This document shows positions 16,351 to 24,583 of a stretch of 59,477 bases of DNA, piece by piece. Source of the DNA: Lachnospiraceae bacterium (GTDB lineage: Bacteria > Bacillota > Clostridia > Lachnospirales > Lachnospiraceae); contig VSNJ01000006.1 of NCBI GenBank assembly GCA_009774235.1, positions 1-59,477 on the forward strand. The letters are read 5' to 3'. The position numbers were made by a program, and so were the translations under genes. Position 1 is the first letter of the stretch; the number at the start of each line of letters is the position of its first letter. The notes under the pieces were generated by a model. That model worked only from the letters and a program-made list of their open reading frames with translations. It did not search any database and was not told where the DNA came from.

Positions 16351-18876
16351 ATGAAAGAAAATGAAAGAATCCAGGATGAGAAATTACAGGATGTATTACA
16401 GGACGAACTTTTACTTTTAATGAACTCTTCAGAGTGTGCCATGTTTATTGCGAAGTCTGGGTCTGAGATAGAATTAATCTATGCCAATGATAAATTTTAT
16501 TCAATGTTACAATATACTAAAGAAGAATATATTGATAAATTTGGAAACAGCTTTATGGCATCTGTTCTTACAGAGGAGAAGCAGAAGCTCCGTACCCTTA
16601 TAGCACGCCAGGCGGCAGCAGGGGGGACATTAAAGCTTGAATACAGGGCTGTAAGGAAAGATAATTCTGTTGCATGGCTTTCATTATCTGCCAAAGCTGT
16701 GGTGAGGGATAACCAGCTTATTTATTACAGTTCTTGTATTGATGTGACTAAAACTAAAAAGACTCTTGACGATATATATAATGCAAAGCGTGAAATTGAT
16801 GTTATGGCTAACAGTATACCAGGTGGTGTAATAAAGGTCAGGATGTCTGATTTTAAGCTTATATATGCTAATGATGGTTACTTTATGCTTACAGGTTATT
16901 CAAGGGCAGAATTCCATATGGAATATGGTGGTTTTTGTGACAGTGTACTTTATCCTTCTGATGTTGACGAAGTTAAGAGATATGTTAAACTTGCAATAGA
17001 GAACCATGGCCTTCTTGGTTTTGAATGCAGGCTGGTTTCAAAAAGCGGTGACATAAAGTGGGTATATGTAAGTGGAAGAAGAATTGATGATGACAATGGC
17101 CAGCCAGTTTATCTTTGTATTCTTACAGATGTTACAGCTAAGAAAAATATTGAATCAGAATTTGAAGATAATTTAAGAAGGGCAGAAGTTATTGCAGGGA
17201 TTTTAAAAGCTGTATTATGGACTTATGATATAGCTTCTTCAAAAATAAAACAAAGTGGTATGCTTGAATCTACATATTCACAACAGGGCAGGCCAGATAG
17301 TTACCAAGACCTGCAGGAAATGATACAGATGCTTCATCCAGAAGATGAACAGAGAATTAAAGACAGCTTAGCCCAGATTAAGAAGACCAAGGGCCAGTTA
17401 CAGGTTAGGCTGCGGGTAAGAAACAGTGTAGGGATTTTCCAGGATGTAGAGATAAATGCTGCTTCTATATGTGATACAGAAGGCAAACCATGTAAAATTT
17501 ATGGTATGACAAGGGTAGTAAATGAACCTGCGCCAGATACAGTTTTAGATAGGGAAAAGAATGAGAACAGGCTTATAACACTTGCCAAGACAGCAAGCTC
17601 AAAAACAGAAGATGACAGTATAACTGGTCTTATGCCATATTCAGCATTTTTAAGTAAAGCAGACAAAATTCTCAGGGACAGGGGAGACAAGAAACGCTAT
17701 GCGATTTTGTGTGCTGATATCAATGAATTTTTGAAGTTCAGCCACCATTATGGCTTTTCCATAAGTAACCAGATTTTAAAGATTTTTTCACAAGTCCTTT
17801 TAAATAATATTGCAAAAGATGGTTTATGCTCACGTGTTGATGGTGATTATTTTGTAGTAATGTTCCAGTATGCAGACCATAAAGAACTTATGAGGCTTAT
17901 GTCATCAATGGTGCGTTCTAAAGAGGAGTTTGATGAACAGGATGGCAGTGTACGTTTTGGAACTACAACAGGAATATATCTTGTACAGCCAGAAGATGAT
18001 GACCTTGCGGATATGCTTGAGAAGGCTGACCTTGCAAGAAGAAGCATAAAAGGACTGATGGGTAACCACTATGCTATATATACAGAGGATTTAAAGAAAG
18101 ACAGGTTTAAAGAGGAAGAAATTGTAGACGAGATTTATAATTCAATGAGGTCAAGAAGCATAGAAATCTGTTTTATGCCAAGGATATACAAGGACAAAAG
18201 TAATGTAATAGGATGTAAGGCAATACCAAGGGTTCTTTTAAAGGATGGACAATATATAGAATCAGTTAAATTGTTGAAGTTTATAGAGCGTGGCGGAAAG
18301 CTTAATGAATTTGCATTTGTAACATTGTCAAGTGTGTGTGCTAATATGGGTGCCTGGAAAGGGCTTGGCAACAGAATAGTGCCTTTGTCTATTGAAATGA
18401 CTGCAAGTGAACTGTCTATGCAGAATACAGTTGATATAATTGACGATATAGTTATAAGAAGAAATAATCTTGAACCATCTGATATTATTTTTGAAATACA
18501 TGAAAGGTATTTTGCAGAAGGTACTACAGTGTTTGATATGAATGTAGACTCACTTTGTAAAAAGGGCTACCAGGTTGTTATAAGCCGTTTTGGTTCTGAC
18601 CATACTGCTGTTAATGCTCTTAAAAGGCTTCCTGTTACAGGTATTAAATTCCATGGAGGATTTTTTAATGAAAATACCAGCAACCGTGAAAAGGTTATAT
18701 TTGGCAAGGTTGTAGAAATGGCAAAGGAACTTGGACTCTCTGTTACATGTGGCGGAATCCAGACAAAACAACAGGAGGATTTTGCAAAGGCAATAGGATG
18801 TGAAGTATTTGAAGGTGAAATGTATTATGGTAAAGTAAGACATAATGTTTTTGAAAAATGCTTTTTATCAGATTAA
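16351..18876 (+). CDS. PAS-domain protein with degenerate GGDEF and EAL domains
   Basis: 841 residues, no membrane helix. Two clear PAS domains (about residues 20-135 and 145-265), a third PAS-like region (about 280-395), a GGDEF-like domain (about 430-585) and an EAL-like domain (about 600-835). The GGDEF motif is replaced by VDGDY (in SRVDGDYFVV). In the EAL part the signature is lost (IGCKAIPRVL), SIEMTASEL and EIHERYF keep part of the fold, but the DDFG motif is ISRFG and the later Lys-Ile-Asp is KFHGG. Both c-di-GMP synthesis and hydrolysis are therefore unlikely; a signal-binding or protein-binding role is inferred. ATG 16351 has AAGGAG at 16335-16340; a TTG at 16321 is in frame. Confidence 0.85.
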   Translation: MKENERIQDEKLQDVLQDELLLLMNSSECAMFIAKSGSEIELIYANDKFYSMLQYTKEEYIDKFGNSFMASVLTEEKQKLRTLIARQAAAGGTLKLEYRAVRKDNSVAWLSLSAKAVVRDNQLIYYSSCIDVTKTKKTLDDIYNAKREIDVMANSIPGGVIKVRMSDFKLIYANDGYFMLTGYSRAEFHMEYGGFCDSVLYPSDVDEVKRYVKLAIENHGLLGFECRLVSKSGDIKWVYVSGRRIDDDNGQPVYLCILTDVTAKKNIESEFEDNLRRAEVIAGILKAVLWTYDIASSKIKQSGMLESTYSQQGRPDSYQDLQEMIQMLHPEDEQRIKDSLAQIKKTKGQLQVRLRVRNSVGIFQDVEINAASICDTEGKPCKIYGMTRVVNEPAPDTVLDREKNENRLITLAKTASSKTEDDSITGLMPYSAFLSKADKILRDRGDKKRYAILCADINEFLKFSHHYGFSISNQILKIFSQVLLNNIAKDGLCSRVDGDYFVVMFQYADHKELMRLMSSMVRSKEEFDEQDGSVRFGTTTGIYLVQPEDDDLADMLEKADLARRSIKGLMGNHYAIYTEDLKKDRFKEEEIVDEIYNSMRSRSIEICFMPRIYKDKSNVIGCKAIPRVLLKDGQYIESVKLLKFIERGGKLNEFAFVTLSSVCANMGAWKGLGNRIVPLSIEMTASELSMQNTVDIIDDIVIRRNNLEPSDIIFEIHERYFAEGTTVFDMNVDSLCKKGYQVVISRFGSDHTAVNALKRLPVTGIKFHGGFFNENTSNREKVIFGKVVEMAKELGLSVTCGGIQTKQQEDFAKAIGCEVFEGEMYYGKVRHNVFEKCFLSD

Positions 18877-18887
18877 AGGAGGATTTT

Positions 18888-19484
18888 ATGAAGCCAGGAT
18901 ATTTTAAGAGAATTTTTTCGGTTATATTGGCAGTTGTTATGATAGTAACATGTATAGCTAGTTGTGAGGTAACAGCAGCTGCCCGGCCAGCAAGACCAAC
19001 ATTTAAAATAACAAAAAGAGCTAAGAAATCAGTTACTCTTAAAATTGATAAGACAAGAAATGCTACTGGATACCAGATATTTATTTCAAATTCAAAGCAT
19101 GGTAAGTACCAGCAGACCGCAGCATCAAGAATACGTACTGTGAAAATTACCAAATTAAAGAAAGATAAAACTTATTATTTAAAGATAAGGGCATTTAAAA
19201 CTGTTGGCTACCATATAACAGTTGGAAAGTTTTCTAAAGTCCTGAAAGTTGATAAATATGGAAGCAAGACAGAAAAGCCAGAACCGGAAGTACCACAGGA
19301 GCCAGAAGTTTCTCCAGAACCAGGTGTAACACCAGAGCCAGGAGTTTCTCCAGAACCAGGTGTAACACCAGAACCAGAAGTTTCTCCAGAACCAGGTGTA
19401 ACACCAGAGCCAGGAGTTTCTCCAGAACCAGGAGCTTCTCCAGAGCCAGGCTCTGTATATCCAGACGGAGGTCAAGCTTTATAA
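18888..19484 (+). CDS. Secreted protein with fibronectin-III-like domain and Pro-Glu repeat tail
   Basis: 198 residues. Signal peptide at about residues 1-30 (hydrophobic IFSVILAVVMIVTCIAS, cleavage near TAAA). Residues about 33-115 resemble a fibronectin type III fold (ITKRAKKSVTLKIDK...GYQIFIS...KITKLKKDKTYYLKIRAF). The remainder is a tail of PEPGVSPEPGVT-type repeats. The gene starts 11 bases after the PAS/GGDEF gene with AAAGGAGG and is probably in the same operon. There is no LPxTG motif, so anchoring, if any, is unclear; the Pro-rich tail may cross or stiffen in the wall. Function unknown. Confidence 0.75.
   Translation: MKPGYFKRIFSVILAVVMIVTCIASCEVTAAARPARPTFKITKRAKKSVTLKIDKTRNATGYQIFISNSKHGKYQQTAASRIRTVKITKLKKDKTYYLKIRAFKTVGYHITVGKFSKVLKVDKYGSKTEKPEPEVPQEPEVSPEPGVTPEPGVSPEPGVTPEPEVSPEPGVTPEPGVSPEPGASPEPGSVYPDGGQAL
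19285..19450 (+). repeat. Tandem repeats coding for Pro-Glu-Pro-Gly units
   Basis: Direct repeats of 18 and 36 bp based on CCAGAACCAGGTGTAACA and CCAGAGCCAGGAGTTTCT, in frame in the secreted protein. Repeat number is likely to vary between strains by slippage (inference). Confidence 0.85.
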
Positions 19485-19529
19485 TTATTATTATACTTGT
19501 ATTATATTGTTAATAAGTGTAAAATATAT

Positions 19530-19560
19530 CAGATGTGGAATAACAGCCACATCTGGTTGT
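19530..19560 (+). terminator. Terminator before serS
   Basis: CAGATGTGG (19530-19538) pairs perfectly with CCACATCTG (19547-19555), 8-base loop, then GTTGT. The T-tail is weak, but position and stem support termination of the upstream operon. No T-box is visible before serS. Confidence 0.65.
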
Positions 19561-19626
19561 ATTAGAAATTCCAGGGTATTTTTGGATAAAAGTAAAGTAT
19601 AAGTATATAAATAAAGGAGAGAACAA

Positions 19627-20922
19627 ATGTTAGATATTAAGTTTCTGAGAGAAAATCCAAATGTAGTTAAACAGAATATTAAAAATAAATTCCAGGATGA
19701 TAAGCTTCCTCTGGTAGATGAAGTTATTGCACTTGATGCAGAAGCCCGCAGGACACAGCAGGAAGCAGATGAGCTCAGGGCATCAAGAAAAAAGATTTCA
19801 AAAGAAATAGGGGCTTTAATGGCACAAGGTAAGAAAGAAGAAGCTGAAGCTAAAAAGGCGGAAGTAAATAATAATGCGGCACGTCTTGAAGAACTTTCTG
19901 CCAATGAGAAGGAATTACAAGAAAAAGTTAAAAAAATAATGATGGTTATTCCAAATATTATTGACCCAAGTGTTCCTATTGGTAAAGATGACAGTGAGAA
20001 TGTTGAAATTGAAAAATTTGGTGAGCCTGTGGTTCCTGGTTTTGAAATTCCATACCACACAGATATAATGGAATCTTTTGATGGTATAGATATAGATGCA
20101 GCAGGCAAAGTTGCAGGTAATGGTTTCTATTATCTTATGGGTGATATTGCAAGGCTTCATTCAGCAATAATATCATATGCAAGGGATTATATGATTGACA
20201 AGGGATTTACTTATTGTATTCCGCCTTTTATGATAAGAAGCAATGTTGTCACAGGTGTTATGAGCTTTGCTGAAATGGATGCAATGATGTATAAGATTGA
20301 AGGTGAAGACCTGTATCTTATTGGTACAAGTGAACATTCAATGATAGGAAAGTTTATTGACACAATTACAGAAGAGAAGGAACTTCCGAAGACATTAACA
20401 AGTTATTCACCTTGTTTCCGTAAAGAGAAAGGTGCACATGGTATTGAAGAAAGAGGTGTATACCGTATCCACCAGTTTGAGAAACAGGAGATGATTGTTG
20501 TATGTAAACCAGAAGAAAGCCCTATGTGGTTTGATAATCTTTGGAAAAATACAGTTGGGTTATTTCGTTCACTTGATATACCAGTCCGTACACTGGAATG
20601 TTGCTCAGGTGACTTGGCTGACCTTAAGATTAAATCAATTGATGTTGAAGCATGGTCTCCAAGACAGAAGAAGTACTTTGAGGTAGGAAGCTGTTCAAAT
20701 CTTGGAGATGCACAGGCAAGACGTCTCCAGATACGTATAAGAAAAGAGGATGGCAGTAAGTATTTTGCGCATACCCTGAATAACACAGTGGTTGCGCCAC
20801 CACGTATGCTTATTGCATTTCTGGAGAATAACCTTAGAGAAGATGGCAGTGTGCATATACCAGAAGTTTTAAGACCTTATATGGGTGGAAAAGAGTTTCT
20901 AGGTAAACCAGATACCCTATAG
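19627..20922 (+). CDS. serS: Seryl-tRNA synthetase
   Basis: 431 residues, normal for class II SerRS. It charges tRNA-Ser and selenocysteine tRNA. N-terminal coiled-coil arm (about residues 30-105, rich in Lys/Glu), class II motif 2 around FRKEKGAHGIEERGVYRIHQFEK and motif 3 near the C-terminus with APPRMLIAFLENN. The sequence GTSEH in the active site is present. Start ATG with AAAGGAGAG upstream. Single-gene unit. Confidence 0.97.
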   Translation: MLDIKFLRENPNVVKQNIKNKFQDDKLPLVDEVIALDAEARRTQQEADELRASRKKISKEIGALMAQGKKEEAEAKKAEVNNNAARLEELSANEKELQEKVKKIMMVIPNIIDPSVPIGKDDSENVEIEKFGEPVVPGFEIPYHTDIMESFDGIDIDAAGKVAGNGFYYLMGDIARLHSAIISYARDYMIDKGFTYCIPPFMIRSNVVTGVMSFAEMDAMMYKIEGEDLYLIGTSEHSMIGKFIDTITEEKELPKTLTSYSPCFRKEKGAHGIEERGVYRIHQFEKQEMIVVCKPEESPMWFDNLWKNTVGLFRSLDIPVRTLECCSGDLADLKIKSIDVEAWSPRQKKYFEVGSCSNLGDAQARRLQIRIRKEDGSKYFAHTLNNTVVAPPRMLIAFLENNLREDGSVHIPEVLRPYMGGKEFLGKPDTL

Positions 20923-21193
20923 AAAGCCAAGGGGCTGGTTATCTGGCTTCCACGGGTGCGTATGGATTATGCAAGTAAACTTGTACATCCTCACTTTGGT
21001 TTCATGGGAATAAATTTGCAGTTTATAAAGGAAATAAACAGACATCTGTATACAGTGGCAGCAGGCAGCATATTATATAATTATGTGAGGAGGGACAGAG
21101 TGCACGCCATTTGTATTATCCAGTGTGACACTAGAAGGCAGGAACGGATTCGGGAAATCCTTTAGAATTAATATTTATATGGAGGAATAACTG
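20923..21193 (+). other. Intergenic stretch with unexplained short ORF and small hairpins
   Basis: 270 bases after serS. An ORF of 69 codons (20956-21165) has no ribosome site and no recognisable product. Small hairpins are visible (AGCCA/TGGCT at about 20926-20949; GGATT/AATCC near 21148-21162, followed by TTTAG). I match none to a known RNA family. Confidence 0.3.
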
Positions 21194-21628
21194 ATGAAAT
21201 TAAAAAAAGAATTGGAAAATACAGGACCTGAGAAAAAGGAATGTTTACAGTGTAAACGTTACCTTCCAGATGATTATGAAGATGAATTATGTCCAAGATG
21301 CCAGGATATAAATCTTTTTGCGGAGGTAAGGGATTATATACGTGCAAATGATGTGAGGGAAATGGATGTAGCAAAGCATTTTAACATACCTCTTAATAAA
21401 GTCAGGTCATGGATTAGGGAAGGCAGAATAGTATATAAAACATCAGATGGTAAAACAATCTCGGGTGTTTATTGCCATGTGTGTGGTAAAAAGATAGAAT
21501 TTGGCAATATTTGTGCTGATTGCCGTAAGATGCAGCAGCTCCAGGTTGTAGCAAAACAGTATGGAGAAAATAAACAAGCAGGTGAGATGCATTTTATTGG
21601 AAGGTTAGAAGAACCACAGGAAGAGTAG
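21194..21628 (+). CDS. Zinc-ribbon/helix-turn-helix protein resembling flagellar-operon protein YvyF
   Basis: 144 residues. Two Cys-rich ribbons, CLQCKRYL...CPRC (about residues 17-36) and CHVCGKKIEFGNICADC (about 94-110), flank a helix-turn-helix-like segment (VREMDVAKHFNIPLNKVRSWIREG). This ribbon-HTH-ribbon plan is that of the TIGR03826/YvyF-type proteins and related clostridial regulators. No flagellar genes are near. TGGAGG precedes the ATG. Role unknown, DNA or RNA contact is plausible. Confidence 0.65.
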   Translation: MKLKKELENTGPEKKECLQCKRYLPDDYEDELCPRCQDINLFAEVRDYIRANDVREMDVAKHFNIPLNKVRSWIREGRIVYKTSDGKTISGVYCHVCGKKIEFGNICADCRKMQQLQVVAKQYGENKQAGEMHFIGRLEEPQEE

Positions 21629-21630
21629 TT

Positions 21631-21672
21631 ATAAATAAAAGCAGGGATGTTTTAGCCCCTGCTTTTATTTAT
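21631..21672. terminator. Bidirectional terminator
   Basis: A perfect 16-bp stem: 21631-21646 (ATAAATAAAAGCAGGG) and its complement 21657-21672, loop of 10. A-rich on one side and T-rich on the other, so it terminates the plus-strand zinc-ribbon gene and the convergent minus-strand gene, whose stop codon lies in the right arm. Confidence 0.9.
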
Positions 21673-22814
21673 GAATAGTAATATATAAGAAGCTGTACAA
21701 CCCGGTTATAACTTTCTATACCATCTTTTATACCATTTAATTTAAGATTACTGTCAAGGAACTTATTAGAAATAGCTTCAACAGTTTCTGTATTAAAAGG
21801 AGAACTTGTATTTACTTTATCCCATGCACTGGCTGTTAAAAATATATTGTCAGCAGCAACTTCTTCTGTAACAAGGGTGCGGCTATTCCATTCTTCTTCA
21901 CTGGCATTTTTCCGGAAGTCCTTTGATACATAATTTAAAACGTTTAAATATCCACTATATTGGAAAAATAAATTATCAGAGTTAATACATGCCATAAATG
22001 CTATAAAGTTAGCTTCGTCTTCATATATATAACCTTTAAGGTGTGCAAGTTCATGGCATATAGTAAATGGCATATTTGTTATGTACATATCAGTATTGTA
22101 ATTGGTTTCAAGTGTAAATGGAAAAAATATTCCTGATAAATACTGCTGGCTCATAAAACTGGAAAAAAGTATTTTCTTAGGCTGTGGATAATATCCTGAA
22201 AGGCTTGGATATTTTTTGCCAAGGTTCTTCATACTTTTTATACATTCAGAATACATGTCTCCATTGTAAATAATTTCACCATTACTGTTACGTTCAAATT
22301 GTGTTGAAAGTGAATTGAGTTTACCAACGATATGTTCACGCAAATTTGCAAGTTCTTCAAAGCCATAGTTATCCTTTGCATTAAAATATTTTGATTCAAA
22401 TGTCGAAGCATGGTAAAGTATAAAACAATTCAGTGTTTGTATTAACAAGACAAATATTAAAATCCAGCTTAAAGTATTCCAGTATTTGCGCCGTAAGGAT
22501 TTTAGCCTGCCAGATTTAAAAAATCCTAGTAAAAATATAATTATACCCACTATAAGAAGTAGTATTCCAAGTATTATAAGTTTTTCACCAACGGATATTG
22601 GAAAAAGACTTATAAACCGGCTGTATGTATTAATCCATAAAGGCAGGATTTTATCTATGTACCAGTCTGAAAATGTACTGCTGTTCCATGATAAAATATT
22701 TAATAATATAGTAAATATAAGTATGGAAAGTTTTATTATAAGTAGTTTTTTACTTTTATGTTTTGCCTTGTTGTTTTTTATATTTGTATTAAATGGTCTT
22801 TTATATATATTCAT
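21669..22814 (-). CDS. DUF3810 membrane protein, zincin-like
   Basis: 381 residues. Three membrane helices (about residues 25-45, 75-100 and 115-135), then an extracytoplasmic domain with the zinc-protease motif HELAH (in CHELAHLKGYIYEDEANF), where the later Glu could be the third ligand. This matches DUF3810, a family of predicted membrane metalloproteases of unknown substrate. A weak AAGGATAAGG lies before the ATG. Single-gene unit convergent with the zinc-ribbon gene. Confidence 0.8.
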   Translation of the reverse strand: MNIYKRPFNTNIKNNKAKHKSKKLLIIKLSILIFTILLNILSWNSSTFSDWYIDKILPLWINTYSRFISLFPISVGEKLIILGILLLIVGIIIFLLGFFKSGRLKSLRRKYWNTLSWILIFVLLIQTLNCFILYHASTFESKYFNAKDNYGFEELANLREHIVGKLNSLSTQFERNSNGEIIYNGDMYSECIKSMKNLGKKYPSLSGYYPQPKKILFSSFMSQQYLSGIFFPFTLETNYNTDMYITNMPFTICHELAHLKGYIYEDEANFIAFMACINSDNLFFQYSGYLNVLNYVSKDFRKNASEEEWNSRTLVTEEVAADNIFLTASAWDKVNTSSPFNTETVEAISNKFLDSNLKLNGIKDGIESYNRVVQLLIYYYS

Positions 22815-22903
22815 TCTATAACCTTATCCTTTAGTTAAATGACTTTCGTAATTATACTATGAATATGTGATAATTTAATGTTAAAATAATAAAATGATAA
22901 TTT

Positions 22904-22933
22904 AAAAAACACACAGGCTATATAGCCTGTGTG
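22904..22933 (-). terminator. Terminator of the cotJ operon
   Basis: A perfect 24-base palindrome at 22910-22933 (arms CACACAGGCTAT and ATAGCCTGTGTG), followed on the minus strand by six T (22904-22909). A textbook rho-independent terminator for cotJABC. Confidence 0.92.
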
Positions 22934-22963
22934 CCAGTTATCTTGTAAAAATACTAATGTATT

Positions 22964-23569
22964 TTAGCAAGGTTTTTTATCAATCTGTGGATTAAATGCA
23001 TAAAAGTTTTTACTGTTAAGGTCATCCTGTACACGTCTTAATGTTTCACCAAAACGCTGGAAGTGTACTACTTCACGTTCTCTTAAGAAGCGTATTGGGT
23101 CAGCAATTTCAGGGTCTTTAATTAGTCTTAAAATATTATCATAGGTGGTTCTGGCTTTCTGTTCTGCTGCCATATCCTCATATAAATCAGTAATTGTATC
23201 ACCTTTGCTCTGGAATTCACATGCATTAAATGGAATTCCAGCAGCTGCTGTTGGCCATATTGCAAGAGTGTGGTCAACATAGTATTTGTCAAAGCCTGAC
23301 GCTTTAATTTCCTCAGGAGTGAGGTCTTTGGTAAGCTGGCGTACGATAGTTGCAACCATTTCAAGGTGTGCTAGTTCTTCTGTACCTATATCAGTAAGAG
23401 TACCTATAGCTTTTCTGTTTTCCATACTGTACCTTTGTGAAAGATAGCGCATTGAAGCACCTATTTCACCATCAGGGCCACCATACTGGCTAATAATTAT
23501 CTGGGCTGCTTTTGCGTTAGGCTTGGTAATATTTACAGGATATTGCAGCCTTCTTTCATAATTCCACAT
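22964..23569 (-). CDS. cotJC: Spore coat protein CotJC, manganese-catalase family
   Basis: 201 residues. Ferritin-like four-helix bundle with the di-manganese ligands in EIGASMRYLSQRYSM, GTEELAHLEMVA and EREVVHFQRFGE, as in manganese catalases. In clostridia and bacilli it belongs to the inner coat and may remove peroxide. The start has GGAGATTAG upstream. Last gene of the minus-strand cotJABC operon, whose presence implies an endospore former. Confidence 0.95.
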   Translation of the reverse strand: MWNYERRLQYPVNITKPNAKAAQIIISQYGGPDGEIGASMRYLSQRYSMENRKAIGTLTDIGTEELAHLEMVATIVRQLTKDLTPEEIKASGFDKYYVDHTLAIWPTAAAGIPFNACEFQSKGDTITDLYEDMAAEQKARTTYDNILRLIKDPEIADPIRFLREREVVHFQRFGETLRRVQDDLNSKNFYAFNPQIDKKPC

Positions 23570-23584
23570 ACACTAATCTCCTTT

Positions 23585-23830
23585 CTATTCCCAAGGCCAA
23601 GGTTCTTTAACCCATTCCCAGTAACATGAATTGTCTACGTTGTCGTTTAAAAGAGGACCATATTTGTGAGTATATTCATCAAGTGATTCTTTGCGGGCTT
23701 TTTTTAGTTCCTGGTAATATGCAAGAGCATCTTTATCACATGGATGTGTATCAAGAAAAAGAACTAATTCATCAATGGCAAAACTTACCTGTGAAATATA
23801 GAGGAGAAGTTTGTTTTTGTCCTGGTTCAT
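23585..23830 (-). CDS. cotJB: Spore coat protein CotJB
   Basis: 81 residues, usual size. Helical protein with DTHPCDKDALAYYQELKKAR and the C-terminal CYWEWVKEPWPWE typical of CotJB. The start overlaps the cotJA stop as ATGA, with GGAGGTG upstream. Assembled into the coat together with CotJA and CotJC. Confidence 0.95.
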   Translation of the reverse strand: MNQDKNKLLLYISQVSFAIDELVLFLDTHPCDKDALAYYQELKKARKESLDEYTHKYGPLLNDNVDNSCYWEWVKEPWPWE

Positions 23831-24381
23831 AGTACACCTCCCTGTCCTTTGCAGTACCCACGTGGAACACATCCATAGAATGGCAGGTCAAGTGGAGGGA
23901 AAATTGTACCCTGGTTAAGACCTTTACAAAGGTCATAAACCTTGCACCATTGCTGCCAAGGCACATATCCAATACCAATAGCCATACCATTTAATTGGTC
24001 ATTGTATAAACTGGAATCTGCATCACAATTTGGATTGCAGCCACAAGGAGGTTTGTGTCCACCATCACAAGGAGGTTTGCAGCCACAAGGAGGCTTGTTG
24101 TCACCACAAGGAGGTTTGTCACCGCAAGGAGGTTTGCAGCCACAAGGAGGCTTGTTGCCGCCACAAGGGGGTTTGCAGCCACAAGGAGGCTTGTGCCCGC
24201 CATCGCAAGGAGGCATAGGAATATTGCAGCCACAGTCTGTATCACATCCGCATCCAGGGGCTGGGGATGGTGCAGGTTTATTACCACATCCCGGATTACG
24301 TGACGGATTACAACCCTGGTTAAAATTATAATTCATTTTGCATCCGAAATCATTTGGACGTCTTAAATTCATATTATTCAT
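23827..24381 (-). CDS. cotJA: CotJA-type spore coat protein with Cys-Pro-rich repeat extension
   Basis: 184 residues against about 80 for a usual CotJA. The C-terminal 60 residues (LNGMAIGIGYVPWQQWCKVYDLCKGLNQGTIFPPLDLPF) form the CotJA domain. Before it lies a region (about 25-120) dominated by KPPCGCKPPCGD-type repeats with more than 20 cysteines, suited to disulfide cross-linking or metal binding in the coat. I placed the start at 24381 since AAAGGATG overlaps the upstream ATG at 24390. First gene of cotJABC, expected to be transcribed in the mother cell, although no clear sigma-E promoter was recognised. Confidence 0.85.
   Translation of the reverse strand: MNNMNLRRPNDFGCKMNYNFNQGCNPSRNPGCGNKPAPSPAPGCGCDTDCGCNIPMPPCDGGHKPPCGCKPPCGGNKPPCGCKPPCGDKPPCGDNKPPCGCKPPCDGGHKPPCGCNPNCDADSSLYNDQLNGMAIGIGYVPWQQWCKVYDLCKGLNQGTIFPPLDLPFYGCVPRGYCKGQGGVL
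24046..24212 (-). repeat. In-frame repeats in cotJA
   Basis: Imperfect 18-27-bp units containing CCACAAGGAGG (plus strand) coding for KPPCGC or KPPCGD on the minus strand. These cause long spurious ORFs on the other frames. Confidence 0.85.
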
Positions 24382-24583
24382 AAGAAACATCCTTTCAGTT
24401 GGAATTGACAGGAATTATTTCCTGTACTAATTAATATATATGTAAGATTGGGAAAAGAGTTCCTATTCCAGAGTGTTTAAATAATTATTATGATTTGCCA
24501 ATAGGTATTGCAGTTACGGAGAAATTTGGCTATACTATATTTTAGCAATGGCAATAAAATAATATAAAAGGAGATTGTTTAAT

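Noticed and set aside
19285..19450. Regularly spaced repeats that could suggest a CRISPR array
   Set aside because: The units are contiguous, in frame and code for a Pro-rich tail; there are no unique spacers and no cas genes.
19485..19626. T-box leader for serS
   Set aside because: No T-box consensus (AGGGTGGNACCGCG type) is present and the hairpin there is a simple terminator.
20956..21165. 69-codon ORF after serS
   Set aside because: No Shine-Dalgarno sequence and no recognisable features.
24030..24331. Several long plus-strand and minus-strand frames over the cotJA repeats
   Set aside because: They are shadows of the repeat DNA in cotJA; no ribosome sites, repetitive low-complexity translations, and the minus-strand CotJA frame continues into a recognised CotJA domain.
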